A DNA stretch of 64,000 nucleotides, taken from the NCBI GenBank assembly GCA_030063045.1, contig JAQSEB010000198.1, forward strand, positions 62,001 through 126,000. The letters are read 5' to 3'. This document shows, piece after piece, positions 11,236 to 25,085 of this stretch. The translations under genes were made by a program, and so were the position numbers. Source of the stretch: Pratylenchus scribneri (lineage: Eukaryota; Nematoda; Chromadorea; Rhabditida; Pratylenchidae). A model generated the notes under the pieces. That model was not told the origin of the DNA. It saw nothing but the letters and a program-made list of their open reading frames with translations, and did not search any database. Within the stretch, counting starts at the first letter, position 1, and each line of letters begins with the position of its first letter.

Positions 11236-14200
11236 CTTCTCCATTGCTCTTGTTGTAGTCATCTCCAATTCTTCGTTCAATTTCAATGCCTTGGCCACCA
11301 CACGGATTTCATCATTCGTAGAATGATCAATTTCCACATCAATTTCCGCCAATTGTTCAGCCATGGTATTTACTTCATCTTCTTCCAATAATTTGTCCGA
11401 AATTGTCAACTCAATATTTTGTTCGACAATGTTTTTCTTCTCAAATTCTTTCGATAATTCTGCTGTTTGAAGATTGGCCGATTTTTCCGTTGCTTTGACT
11501 GTTAATTTGGCACTATTTTTCATATTCAGCGTCACAGTTGAGAACACCTCTTCGTTTAAACTTCTATTTAATTTAACCTCTAATTGAGTAACTTTTTCAT
11601 TTTGTTTGGCATTTTCAATAATTTCTGCTCGTTTTTCTGCCTGATCCGTTCCAATAAATTTCGTATCATCCTCTGGGATATCTTTTTCATTTTTAGAATC
11701 TATATCATTTTTCGGCATTGTTAATTCAACATTTTCATCCATTTTTGGTATCAATTTCAATTCTGAATCGGCATTGTTTGGAGCTTCTATTTTGGATTCA
11801 GCACCAACATCAATTTTAGGCGGCAATTCCATTTCTTTATTTTCATCGATTGATTCCTTCAATTCTTTATCCATTTTCCCATTAATTGGTGGTTCCATTT
11901 TCGATTCGGCATTTTTAACGGTTTTAGTAGGTACAAATTCTGTCGCGGCATTTTTGTCCTTCAATTTTGTTTCGGCATTTTCAACAATTTTAGAAGTCAA
12001 TTTTGTTTCAGCGTTTTCATCGATTTTAGGTGCCAATTCCACTTCGTCATTTTTGTCATTCGATTTCGTCGATTCTGCATTTTTCTTGATTGTTTCCTCC
12101 AATTTCGTTTCTACTTTTGCTTCAATTGGCAGATTCAATTTCAGTTCGTCATTTTCATCAAATTTAAGCTTTAATTCCATTTCGGATTTATCATCGATTG
12201 ACGCCTCTAATTTCGTTCTGGCATTTTCATCAATTGATATCTTCAATTTCGTTTCATCGATTGGTGCTTTCAATTTCGACCCTGCATCAGCATCAATTGG
12301 AGGCTTCAATTTTGATCTGTCCTTTTCATCAAACGAGGCATCCAATTCCATTTCGATATTTTCATTAATTGCTGCTTCCAATTTCGTTTCGGCATTTTCT
12401 GCCTGTTTATCACTTTTCTTCTTTAGGCCAACCTCTGAATCTAAATTACTTTTGATGCCATCCTGCTTCTCAACCATCGATTTATCTTTGGCCAATTTAT
12501 CAAATTTGGTTTCTTCTACCGATTTCGACTTCGATTCCATTTCATCCTTCTTCTCCTCATCCAATGATTGATCCTTGTCGGATTTGGCACATTCATCTGA
12601 TTTTGTCTTTGATTCCATTAAATCTTTCTGTTTATCATCCATTGATTTTTCCTTTGCTAATTTATCTTTTTTGGCCGCAGATTTGGAACTTTCTTCTGAT
12701 TTTGTTTTTGATTCCATTTCTTCTTTTTGCTTTTCATCCCTTGATCCATCTTTTGCCGATTTCTTCTTTATGCCACTTTCATCGGATTTAATATTCGATT
12801 CCATTACAATCTTCTCCTTCTCTTCTATTAATTTATCTCTTGTTAATATGTCTTTCTTGGCGGCTTTGACATCTTCTTCAGATTTGATAGATTTGGCAAT
12901 TTCTTCAAATTTGACATTTTCATCCAATTTGGTTGTCCATTCAATTTCATTCTTCAACTTTTCTTCATTTAATTTATCCTTGGCTAATTTGCTGGATTTG
13001 GCAGATTCGATATTTTCATCAGTTTTAGCTTTGGATTTATCATCCTTTTGCTTCTCATCAATTGATTTATCCTTGGACATTTTATCGGTTTTGGCAATTT
13101 CAACTGATTTTGCCTTTGGTTCCTTTCCATATTTTTGATTATCTTCCATAGGTTTTTCATTTTCTAATTTATCCCTTTTGGCGGATTTAGCACTTTCATC
13201 AGATTTTGTCATTGATTCCAATTCATCCTTCAGCTTATCATCCATTGATTGATCCTTCACCAATTTGTCAGATTTGCCACTTTCTACAGATTTTGTCTTC
13301 GATTCCAATTCATCTTTCTTCTTCTCTTCTATTGATTGTTCCTTGGCCAATTTCCTCTTCTTGCCAGAATTGTCACTTTCATAAAATTCCTCTTCAATTA
13401 GGCCCTTTTTTAATAGATTGGCTTCCTCAAAATGTGCTTTATCTTTATTCTGCTGATTGTCCGAATGCCCAATAAGTTTTTCATCAGATTCGGCGACAAT
13501 TTTATCATCTCCAATTTTATTTATGCTAATTTCAGATTGTTTTTCATTTATTTTGCCGGCTTTTAAATTTTCTTTTGAAGATTGTTCCTGTTGAATTTCA
13601 CTCCGTGTTGTAATATTTTCGTCTCTTTCCTCGACAGGTCTGATTTGCTCTTTGTTGATTTTATTAGCCATTTTACTATTAAAGTCATCTTCCTCTCTTG
13701 CCATTTTTGTTTGATCTCCGGGTTTCGCTCTTTTGTCTTCTTTAATGGCTTCAATTGTTTGTTTTTCCAAAGTTTTTGATTCAGAATCTTTCTTCAATTT
13801 TTCTTCATCAGCCGTTATCATTTCTTTTGAATCCGTATAATTTTTCCCATCAATTGATTTTTCCATTGGCAATGTATCCAGCATTTTATTTTCAACAGAT
13901 TTGGCCTTAATATCCACTTCAGTATTTTCATTTATTGATTGATCTTTGGCCAATTTCTTCTTTTTGTCGGATTTAGCATTTTCATTGGAAATAGCGGATT
14001 TGGCCCCTTCATCGGATTTGGCCTTCGATTCCATTTCACCCTTTTGCTTCTCATCAACTGATTGATCCTTGGACAATATTTCGGATTTGCCACTTTCATC
14101 TGATTGTGCCTTTGATTCAAATTCATTCTTCTGCTTTTCCTCCATTAATTTATCCATTTCCAATTTGTCCTTCTTTTTAAATTTGGCACTTTTTTCGGAT

Positions 14201-17200
14201 TCTGCCTTTGATCCCATTTTAGTCTTCTGTTTATCATCCATTTCGGATCCTTCTCTTGGCTTAATTTTGGCCTCTTTCTTCTTTTCTACTGATTCGTCCT
14301 TAATTAATTTGCTCTTCTTGTCGGATTTGGCACTTTCTTCTGATTTTGTAGATTTGGCCCCTTCATCAGATTTGGTCTTCGATTCCATTTCACCCTTTTG
14401 CTTCTCATCAACTGATTGATCCTTGGACAAAATTTCGGATTTGCCACTTTCATCTGATTCTACTTTTGATTTTAATTCATCCTCCAGCTTCTCATCGATT
14501 GTTTTATCCTTCGACAATTTGCCCTTTTTGTCAGATTTGGCATTTTCATCGGATTTATTCTTCAATTTTATTTCATCTTTCTTCCTCTCTTCACTTAATT
14601 GATCCTCGGCCAATTTAACAAATTTGGCACTTTCATTGGCCATAGCTGTCGAATCAATTTCGGTCTTCTTCTCTTCATCCATTAATTGATCCGTGGCAAA
14701 GTTCTCCTTCTTGCCGGATTCGATATTTTCATCTGATTTGGTCTTTGATTCCATTTCATCCTTCTGCCTTTCATCCATTAATTGATCCTTGACTAATTCA
14801 TCGGATTTTTCTTCTGGCTTTGTTTTGACCTGTTTCTTCTCGTCCACTGATTCGTTCTTAATCAATCTTCTTTTCTTGTCGAATTTGATATTTTCTTCTG
14901 ATTTGGAAGATTTGGTATATTCATCAACTTTAGTTTCCAATTCAATTTCATTTTTATGTTTCTCATCCATTGATTTATCCTTTGGCAATTTATCCTTTTT
15001 GCCATAATTGACACTTTCATCGGATTTGGCTTTCGATTTCATTTCATCTTTCTGATTAATATCGATTGATTTAATATTTTCCAATTTCTTCTTTTTGGCA
15101 GATTTGGCACTTTCTTCGGATTTGGTAGATTTGCCATATTCATCAGATTTTACCTTCGATTCCATTTCATTTTTCTGTTTTTCTTCGATTATTTTATCCT
15201 TGGCCAATTTATCGGAGTTGACACTTTCAATCAATTTGATTTTTGATTCCAATTCATCTTTCTCCTTCAAATCCATTGTTTTATCCTTTGCCAATTTCTC
15301 TTTCTTGTCATATTTGAAATTTTCATCTAATTTTTCCTCCATATTAATTTCAATCTTCAGTTTTTCATCGATTGTTTTATCCTCTGGCGATTTAATGAAT
15401 TGGCCACTTTCATCGGGCATAGCCTTCGAATCAATTTCAGTCTTTTGTTCTTCTTCCATTGATTTTTCTTTGGTTAATTTATCTTTTTTGATTGGTTTGT
15501 TGTTTTTATCACCTTTGGCTGATTGGGTACTTTCATCAGATTTTGTCTCTGATTCCAATTTATCATTATTCTTCTCTTCCATTGATTCATCCTTTGCCAA
15601 TTTACTCTTCTTGGATTTGACCCCATCATCTGATTTGAGGGATTTGGCATCATCATCTGATATAGCCGTCGAATGGATTTCAGTTTTCTGCTTCTCATCT
15701 ATTGTTCCATCAATGACCAATTTGTCTTTCTTATCCATTTTAGCTTCATCATATTCTTCTTTTGAATCAGTTTTACTCGCTTGCTTCTCATTTATTGATC
15801 CATCCTTAGCCATAATATCGGATTTTGGAATTTTGGCACTCTCAATATCTTTGCCTTTTGTTTCCATTTTAGTCTTTGGTTTGTCATCCAATGGTTGATC
15901 CTTGGACAGTTTATCGGTTTTGGCACTTTCATCAGATTTGGCGATTGTGCCACTTTCATCGGCTTTGTTCGATTCAAATTCATCTTTCTGCTTCTCATCT
16001 ATTGATTTATCCTCGGCCAATTTATTGGATTTTTCTTTTGACTTAATTTTAGCCTCTTGCTTCTCGTCAATTGATTCATCCTTGAACAATGTGCTCTTCT
16101 TGGAAGGTTTAGCAATTTCCTCGAAAGTGTTTGATTCTATTTCATTCTTCGGCTTTTTATCCATTGACAATTTGGCATTTTCACCTGATTTTTCTTTCAA
16201 TTCCAATACCATTTCATCCTTCTGCTTATCATCCGTTGGTTTAGCCTTTGTCAATTTATCATCCTTTTGCTTCTCATCCATCGATTTATCCTTGGCCAAT
16301 TTGCTAGATTGGGAACTTTCATCCGATTTTTCCTTCGACTCCAGTTCATCCTTCGACTTCGCATCCTTCAATTTTTCATTGGCTATTTTCCCCATTTTGT
16401 TACTGTAATCAAATTCGGTTTTTGATTCATTTACATCCCTTTGCTTCTCTTCAATTGATTTATCCTTTGCCAATTTATCCTTCTCCTTCTTGGCAGATAT
16501 GAGATTTTCTCCAGATTTCACCTTTGACTCCATGTCATCCTTGTACTCTTTATCCATTGATTGATCCTTGGCCAATCTATCTAATTTGGCAGATTTGGCA
16601 TTTTCACAGAATTTGGAACTTTCATTGGCTCTGGCCTTCGAATCAATTTCGATTTTGTTTTTCTTATCTTTATCCATTGCAAATTTTTCCTTCTTGGCAG
16701 ATTTGACACTTTCATCAGATTTTGCCTTCGATTCACTTCCATCCTTTTGTTTCTCATCAATTGATTTATCCTTGATCAATTTATCCTTGTTGCCAGATTC
16801 GGTTTCATCAAATTTCTTCAATTTATCTTTCTTCATTTTTTGATCAAATTCCAGCTTTTTTTCCTTCTCATCCATTGCCAAAGATTGATACATGGCTGCT
16901 TTTTCCTCTTCATTTCCTTCCATATTCATCATTTCCTCTTCCATCAATTTTTGTTCCTGTTGGTTTCCATCATTTTTATCCTCGGGCTTTCTTGATTTTC
17001 TTTTGCCTTTGACTTCATTTTCTGATTTTTGTACATCAATTTTCATTGTTTCCTCATCCATTGGCACTTTTCGCTGTTCTTTGACCATCATTTCACTTTT
17101 CTTCTCCAATTTTGACTTGTTTTCTGATTTGCCTTCATCAATTTTGGCCTTTTCTTCATCCAATCCGGCTTCGCCCTTAAAATTTGATAATTCTTCATTT

Positions 17201-20200
17201 GACTTTATATCAGATATTTCGGTTTTTGATTTTTTTGGGACTTCTTCATTTTTTCCTTTTTGGTCATTGATGAATTTCTTCTCTTTCAAGTTAATATCGG
17301 TTACTTCTTTTGTATGTTTGGAATCAACATTTTCCATTTTATCTTCGCTTTCTTTCTTGCCCTCATCTATCGAAATCTTTTCTTCTTCATTTTCGCTCTT
17401 CTCTTTTTCTTCCTTGACTTTAATTATGTTTTCCTTATCAGATTTTATGCTTTCATTTTTTGCTTCTTTTAACTTCATTTTCTTAACAATTTCTTCCTCA
17501 TTTACGCCTGCCGATTTGCCCTGCTTTTCATCTTCCGATTTACCACCTTCATTAATAAGTTTTTTGGCTCCTTCTATCAATGTTTTCACTCCCTTCTCGA
17601 TTTTTTCTATTAACTTCGGTTTGCCGGACTCGCTTTGTATTTTGCCATCTTCTTTATTAAATGCTACCGCTTTTTCTTCTTTATTATCAGTTGCCGCCAT
17701 TTTGCATTCATCTTCATTAGATACGGAAATTTTGTTTTCTTCTTTATCTGATACCACCGTTTGGCCTCCATCCTTACTTGATGCCGAAATTTTTCCTCTA
17801 TGAATTTCAGATGCAGTCATTTTGTCGCCTTTCTTCTCATCAGAGAGCATTTTGTTTTTAGATGCCAATAATTTGTCTTCATTTTTATCAAAAGTCGTTA
17901 TTTCACTTCCATCTTTATCCAATTTAATCATTTTGCCTCTGTTTTCATCCGATTCAAATGATTTTGATTCAATTTCATTCACTTCACCCTCAAATAACTG
18001 ATTTTTGTTAGCAATATTGAGCATTTTATCTTCATTAATTTCCTTATTTGAATCAATGCCTTTTTCAAATTTCTCGATGCCCTTATTTTTCGATTTCTTT
18101 TTAGAATCGAATTTAAGCTTTCCTTCTATTTCAGCCCATTCAGTTTGGCTAGCTTCAGAAATGTCTGGCTTTGATTTTTGCTCATATTCCGTTTGAATTC
18201 CTTCCGAAATTTCTGGTTTTGGTCTTTGTTCATTTTTTGACATTTCCGTTTGAATTCCTTCCGATATTTCTGGTTTGCGTCTTTGATCAATTTCTGGCAT
18301 GTCCGTTTGAATTCCTTCCGATATTTCTGGTTTGCGTCTTTGATCAATTTCTGGCATGTCCGTTTGAATTCCTTCGAAAATTTCTGGTTTGCGTCTTTGA
18401 TCAATTTTTGGCATGTCCGTTTGAATTCCTTCCGATATTTCTGGTTTGCATCTTTGATCAATTTCTGCCATTTCCGTTTGAATTCCTTCCGATATTTCTG
18501 GTTTGCATCTTTGATCAATTTCTGCCATTTCCGTTTGAATTCCTTCCGATATTTCTGGTTTGCATCTTTGATCAATTTCTGCCATTTCCGTTTGAATTCC
18601 TTCCGATATTTCTGGTTTGCATCTTTGATCAATTTCTGCCATTTCCGTTTGAATTTCTTCCGATATTTCTGGCTTTGGTCTTTGTTCAGTTTCTGGCATT
18701 TCCGTTTGAATTTCTTCAGATTCGATTTCATTCTTCTGTTTCACTTGCATTGATTGATCTTTGTTCGATTTCTTCTTTTTGGCAGATTTGATATTTTGAT
18801 CAGAGTGAGTGGATTTGAAACCTAGTTCAGATTTTATCTTTGCTAAAGTTTCATTCTTCTTTTCCTCTTCCATGGATTTATCCTTGGGCAATTTCTTCTG
18901 ATTGGTAGATTTGGCACTTTCATTATATCTTGGCTTCGATCCAAATTCATCCTTCTGCTTCTCATCTGTTGATTTATCCTTGGCCATTTTATCGGCTTTA
19001 GCCATTTCAACTGGTTTCGTCTTTGGTTTCCTTTCATATTTTTGATCATCTTCCATTGATTTTTCCTTTGCCATTTTATCCTTTTTCTCGGTTTTGCCAA
19101 TTTCATCCGATTTTGTCATTAATTCCAGTTCATCCTGCTGCTTCTCTTCCATCGATTTATCCTTGGCTAATTTGCCACATTTGGAATTTTCTTCTGATTT
19201 TGTCATTGATTCCAATTTATCCGTTTTATCTTTGCCCAATTTGTCAGATTTGTCACTTTCATCAAATTTTATCTTAGATTTCAATTCATTCCTCATCTTC
19301 TCATCCATTGATTTTTCCTGGGGCAATTTATCAAATGCGACATTTTCATCTGATTTATTCTTTGATTCAATTTCATTCTTCTTCTTATCTTCGACGGATT
19401 TATCTTTAGCCAATTTTTCAGATTTGTCATTTTCTTCGGATTTTGTCTTTGATTTTAATTCATCCTTCTTCTGCTTATCCATTGATTGATCCTTCACCAA
19501 TTTGTCAGATTTGGCATTTTCATCGGATTGTGCTTTTGATTCCATTTCAACCTTTTTCTTCTCAGCCGTTGATTTAACTTTGGCCAATTTTTCAGATTTG
19601 CCAGTTTCTTCGGATTTTGTCATTGATTCCATTTCATCTTTTTTCTCCACATCAATTGATTGATCTTTAGTCAATATTTCTGATTCAGTACTTTTAACAA
19701 ATTTGGTTTTTGATTCCAATTCATTCTTCTTCTTCCCATCTATTGATTGATCGCTGGCCAATATCTCGGATTTTTCACTTTTAACAGATTTTGTCACTGT
19801 TTCAGTTTCATCAATTTGCTTCATACACTTTGATTGATCTTTAGTAAATTTACTAGATTCGGCATTTTCATCTGATTTTATCAATGATTCCATTTCATCC
19901 TTCCTCTTCTCCTCCATTGATTGATTCTCGATTAATTTGTGCTTCTTGATAAATTTATCATCTTCGTCGAATTTTGTTTTTGATACTAAGTCTTCCATTT
20001 TCTTTTCTTCTATTGATTTTTCAATGACCGATATATTCTTCTTGCCACTTTCATCAGATTTAATCTTCGATTCCATTTCAACCTTTTCCTTCTCTTCTTT
20101 TGATTTACCTTTGGCAAATTTGCCAGATTTGAAACTTTCATCTGATTTTATCTTTGATTCCATGTCATCTTTCTGTTTCGGTTTTATTGATTGATCCTTG

Positions 20201-23200
20201 TCAGATATTTTCTTTTTATCTGATTTAGCACCTTCATCAGATTTGATCATTGTATCTATTTCATCTTTCTGCTTCTCATCAACTGATTTCTCCTTTGCCA
20301 ATTTTCTCTTTTTGCCAGAAATATCTTTTTCATCAGATTTTGTCACTGTTTCAATTTCATCAATTTGCTTCTCATCAATTGATAGATTCTTGGCCAATTT
20401 GTTCTTCTTAGCATTTTTGGCACTTTCATCTACTTTTGTCTCTGATTTCAATTCCTCCTTTTGTTTCTCATCCTTCGATTTATCTTTCGCCAATTTGTCA
20501 GATTTGCCATTTTCATCAGATTTTTTCTTCAATTCCATTTCATCATTCTTCTTCTCTTCCATTGCTTGATCTTTCATCAATTTTTCATATTTGACATTCT
20601 CATCAGATTTCGTCTTTGATTCCAGTTCATCTTTTTCTTTTTCCATGATTGATTTTTCCTTATAAGAAAATTTCTTCTTTTTATTTTCTTCCGTTCCTGC
20701 TGGCATTGGCATTTTGTTTTCATCTTTATTGACTGGTATTTTGGCTTTGAATCCAGATTTGCCTTCTTTATTAAATGTCATCTCTTCCTTCCCAGGCATC
20801 TTCTCTTCATCTTCTTTGACTGACTCTGAAACTTTGGCCTTAAATCCTGATTTGCCCTCTTCATAAAATAACATTTCTTCCTTTAATGGCATTCGTATTT
20901 TCGTTTCATCTTCTTCTTCTTCCATAACAGATTTCTTTGGAATTATAGCTTTAAATCCAGATTTTGTCTTCTCTTGCTTTAATGACATTTCATCTTCTTT
21001 CTTGTCTGATTCTGATTTCTTTGATATTTTGGTTTTGAATCCAGATTTGCCTTCTTCTTCGAATGTTTTCTCTTCCGTCCCAGGAATTTGACCTTCATCT
21101 TCTTTGCCTGATTTCTTCATTATTTTGCCTTTGAATTCTGTCTTGCCCTCTTCGTCGGATTTCTTCTCTTCCTTTCCTGGCAATTGGGTTTCATCTTTTT
21201 CATCCTTGCCAGATTTCTTTGGAAGTTTGGCCTTGAATCCGGATTTTCCCTCCTCATCGAAGATCTTCTCTTCTTGCCCAGACATTTGGCTTGCATCTTC
21301 ACTTCTTGAAATCCTTGGAATTTTAGCTTTGAATCCTGATTTGCCCTCTTCATCAAATGTCTTCTCTTCCTTCCCTTGAATCAATTCATCATCTTCTTTG
21401 GTTAATTTCTTTGGAATCTTATCCTTAAATCCTGATTTGCCTGCTTCATTAAATGTCTTTTCATCCTTCCCAGGCATTTGGCTTTCATTTTCTTTACTAG
21501 ATTTCTTTACTTTAATCATGAATCTCGATTTTCCCTCTTCATCAAATGTCATCTCTTCCTTTCCTGTCATTGGCATTTGCGTTTCATCTTCTTCCATGAC
21601 AGATTTCTTTGGAATTGTAGCTTTAAATCCAGATTTGCCTTCTTCATCAAAAGTCTTCTCTTCGCTCCCAGGCATTTTCTCTTCATCTTCTTTTCCTGAT
21701 TTCTTCAGAATTTTGGCCTTAAATCCTAATTGAATATCTTCATCTGCCTTCTCTTCCTTCCCAGGAATCTGTTCATCATATTCTTTGCTTGATTTCTTCG
21801 CTATTTTGGCTTTGAATTCAGATTTGCCTTCTTCATCAAATGTAATCTCTTCTTTTATTGCCATTTTGTCTTCATCTTCTTTGCCTGATTTCTTCGCTAT
21901 TTTGGCTTTGAATTCAGATTTCCCATCTTCATCAAAATTCATCTCTTCCTTTCCTGGCAATGGCATTTTCTCTTCATCTTTTTTGGGTGATTTTATTGGA
22001 ATTTTGGCCTTAAATCCAGCTTGTTCTTCTTCAGCAATTGTGTTCACTTCCATCCTAGGCAATTTGCTTTCATCTTCTTTGTTTGATTTCTTCGTTATTT
22101 TGGCTTTGAATTCAGATTTGCCCTCTTCATCAATTGCCTTCTCTTCCTTTTTAGACATTTTATTATCATATTCCTTGACTGATTTCGCTTGAATTTTGGC
22201 TTTGAATCCTGATTTGCCCTCTTCATCAAATGTCTTCTTTTCCTTCCCTTGAATCAGTTCATCATCTTCTTTGGTTAATTTCTTTGGAATCTTATCCTTA
22301 AATCCTGATTTGCCTTCTTCATCAAATATTTTCTGTTCCTTCCCAGGCATCTTCTCTTGATCTTCTTTGGCTGATTTCTTTGGAATTTTGGCCTTAAATG
22401 CTAATTGTATATCTTCATCAAATGTCTTCTCTTCCTTCCCAGGAATTTGATCTTCATCTTCTTTGCCTGATTTCTTCATTATTTTGCCTTTGAATTCTGT
22501 CTTGCCCTCTTCGTCGGATTTCTTCTCTTTCTTTCCTAGCAATTGAGTTTCATCTTCTTCTTCCTTGCTAATCTTCTTTATTATTTTTGCTTTGAATCCG
22601 GATTTTCCCTCCTCATCGATCTTCTCTTCTTTCCCAGACATTTGGCTTTCATCTTCTCTTCTTGAAATCTTTGGAATTTTAGCTTTGAATCCTGATTTGC
22701 TTTCTTCATCAAATGCCTTCTCTTCTTTCCAATGTATCTGTTCCTCATCTTCAAATCCAGATTTCTTTGAAATTTTTGCTTTGTATCCTGATTTGCCCTT
22801 TTCATGAATTGTCTTCTCTTCTTTCCCTGGCATTTGACTTTCATCTTCTTCTTCCTTGCCAGATTTTTTCGGAATTTTAGCCTTGAATCCTGAATTTCCT
22901 TCTTCATAAAAAGTTTTCTCCTTCTGAGGCATCTTCTCTTCATCTTCTTTAACGGATTTTTTCGGTACCTTGGAATTTTCATCAAATGGAATCTCTTTCT
23001 TCCTTGGCATTTTATCTTGATCTTCTTTTCCCGATTTCTTTGGAATTTTGGCTTTCGATTCTGATATTCCTTTTCGATGAGCATTCTCTTTTATTTCTGG
23101 CATTTGAATTTGAGTTTCATCCTCTTCTTCTTTGCCTGTTTTCTTCATTATTTTGGCTTTGAATCCTGATTTGCCTTCTTCATCAAATGACTTTTCATCA

Positions 23201-25085
23201 TTTCCAGGCATCGATTCATCATCTTCTTTGGGTGATTTCCTTGGAATTGTGGCTTTAAATCCTGATGTTCCTTCTTCCTCAAATATCTTCACTTCCTTCC
23301 CATGAATCTTTTCATCATCTTCTCTGCTTGATTTCTTCGTTATTTTGGCTTTGAATGCCGATTTGCTTTCATCTTCATCGAATGACTTTTCTTCTATTCC
23401 AGACATTTGGATTTCATTTTCTTGTTTCTTGTCTGATTTCTTTGGAATTTTAGCCTTAAATCCGGATTCCTCTTCTTCTTCAAATGTCTGCTCCCTCCCA
23501 GGCATTTGTTCACCATGTTCTCTGCTTGCTTTCTTCAATATTTTGGCCTTGAATCCGGAATTGCCCTCTTCATCGAATTTCTTCTCTTCCTTTCCGGACA
23601 TCTTCTCTTCATCTTCTTTGCTTGATTTTTGCATTATTTTGGCTTTGAATTCTGATTTTCTTTCTTCATTAAATATTTTCTCTTCCTTCCCAGGAATCTG
23701 TTCATAATCTTCTTTGCTTGATTTCTTCATTATTTTGGCTTTGAATCCAGACTTTCCTTCTTCATCAAATTTCTTCTCTTCCTTTCCTGGCAATTGAGTT
23801 TCATATTCTTCTTCATTGTCCGATTTTTTAGGTATTTTAGCCTTGAATCCGGATTTTCCCTTTTCATCAAATTTCTTCTCTTCCTTTCCTTGCAATTGGA
23901 TTTCATCTTTTTCATCCTTGCCAGATTTCTTTGGAGTTTTGGCCTTGAATCCGGATTTGCCCTCTTTATCAAATGTCATTTCTTTCTTCCCTGGCATTTG
24001 GCCTTGATCTTCTCTGAATGATTTATTCGGAATTTTATCCTTGAATCCTGATCCCCCTTCTTCATCAAATGTCTTTTCTTCCTTTCCAGACATTTGGATT
24101 TCATTTTCTTGTTTCTTGTCTGATTTCTTCATTATTTTGGCCTTGAATCCGGAATTGCCCTCTTCATCGAATTTCGTCTCTTCTTTTCCTTCTTTACCTC
24201 TAATTAATTCATCTCCTTTTCTTGATTTCGTTGAAATTTTGGCTTTGAATCCAGATTTGCCCTCTTCATCCAATGTCTTCTCTTCATTTCCTTCTTTACC
24301 TCTAATTAATTCTTCTCCTTTTCCTGATTTCGTTGGAATTTTGGCTTTGAATCCAGATTTGCTCTCTTCGTCAAATATTTTCTCTTCCACTCCAGTCATT
24401 GGAATTTTAGCTTCATCTTTTTCGTTCTTCCCTGATTTCTTCTTTATTTTGGCTTTGAATCCTGATTTGCCTTCTTCACCAAAAGTCTTCTCTTCATTCC
24501 CAGGCATCTTCTCTTCATCTTCCTTGACTGATTTTTTTAGAATTTTGGCTTTGAATCCATGTTTGCCTTCTTCATCAAATGCCTTCTCTTCTATTCCTTC
24601 TTTACCTCCAATTAACTCGTCTTCATCCTCTTCAAAACCTCCTCCAATCTTCTTTTTGCTCTTCTTTCCCAATCCAAATTTCTTCGATTCATCATTTTTC
24701 CCCTTTTCTTCTATTTCATCTCTCTTCCTTAAAACTTCAATTCTCTTCATTTGTTTTTCTTCATTTTCTTCGTCTTCACTTTCATCAAATTCTCGCGACA
24801 TTTCTTTCTTCAATTTTTTGCTTCCTTTTCTTCTCATTTCCGTCTCTTTGCATGTTTTATAAACACTTTCATAGGCATAATTTCCTACATTTGCATGCTC
24901 CAAATATTTTTTGATTAAATTTCCTCGATTCAAATTTAATTCCTGTTTATTTGGTTGAAACTCTACCACAATTTGTGCTCTTTCTCCTTCCATTGCCTTT
25001 TCCAATTGAACATTTATTGATGTCTCATTGTCGATCGGCTTCTTCTCCGCCTCTGTAGGTCCATCCTTTTTTGGCGTCGATGTTT
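11236..25085 (-). CDS. Giant 13.85 kb exon: four families of short repeats
   Basis: About 4,617 codons without a stop, phase 1 to 0. Order: unique N-terminal part (to ~24.6 kb; ERAQIVVEFQPNKQELNLNR); about 40 copies of a ~32-residue unit around KSGFKAKIPKKSGKEDE (24.6-20.7 kb); ~30-residue KSDExAKSDKLAKDKSMDEK units (20.7-18.73 kb); 11 copies of a 19-residue GIQTE unit; a unique Lys/Glu segment (18.1-16.85 kb); many more KSDE/KDKSMDEKQKDE units (16.85-12.4 kb); ~15-residue KLEASIDENAxT units (12.4-11.7 kb); a beta-rich tail (EVFSTVTLNMKNSAKLTVKA). Composition is Lys/Glu/Ser/Asp-rich with few prolines, unlike vertebrate PEVK. Probably an extended disordered or weakly helical spring. Acceptor TTTTATTTTAG, donor GTTGGT. 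Confidence 0.9.
12400..16850 (-). repeat. KSDE / KDKSMDEKQKDE repeat array
   Basis: Degenerate ~30-residue units such as KLAKDKSMDEKQKDEMESK plus KSDENAKS, continuing the same family as 18735-20690. The intervening 16.85-18.1 kb is not clearly repetitive. Confidence 0.8.
18127..18723 (-). repeat. 11-copy 19-residue GIQT(E/D) array
   Basis: 57 bp units encoding EISEGIQTEMAEIDQRCKP and close variants. Gln-Thr is present in all 11 copies, including the divergent end copies (EIQTEMPE, GIQTEYEQ, ASQTEWAE). The core resembles GIQVD/TQT motifs that bind LC8-type dynein light chains. Confidence 0.85.
20690..24610 (-). repeat. GFKAKI repeat array within the giant exon
   Basis: I count about 40 units of roughly 32 residues. 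Consensus parts are MPGKEEKTFDEEGKSGFKAK and IPKKSGKEDEE. The F-K-A-K-I core is the most constant part. Units differ by substitutions and small in-frame indels, so this is an old protein-level repeat rather than a fresh DNA expansion. Confidence 0.85.

Noticed and set aside
18126..18791. Repeat-rich alternative frames opposite and alongside the GIQT array
   Set aside because: Any tandem DNA repeat with a period divisible by three stays open in several frames. Only the GIQT frame joins the 13.85 kb exon.
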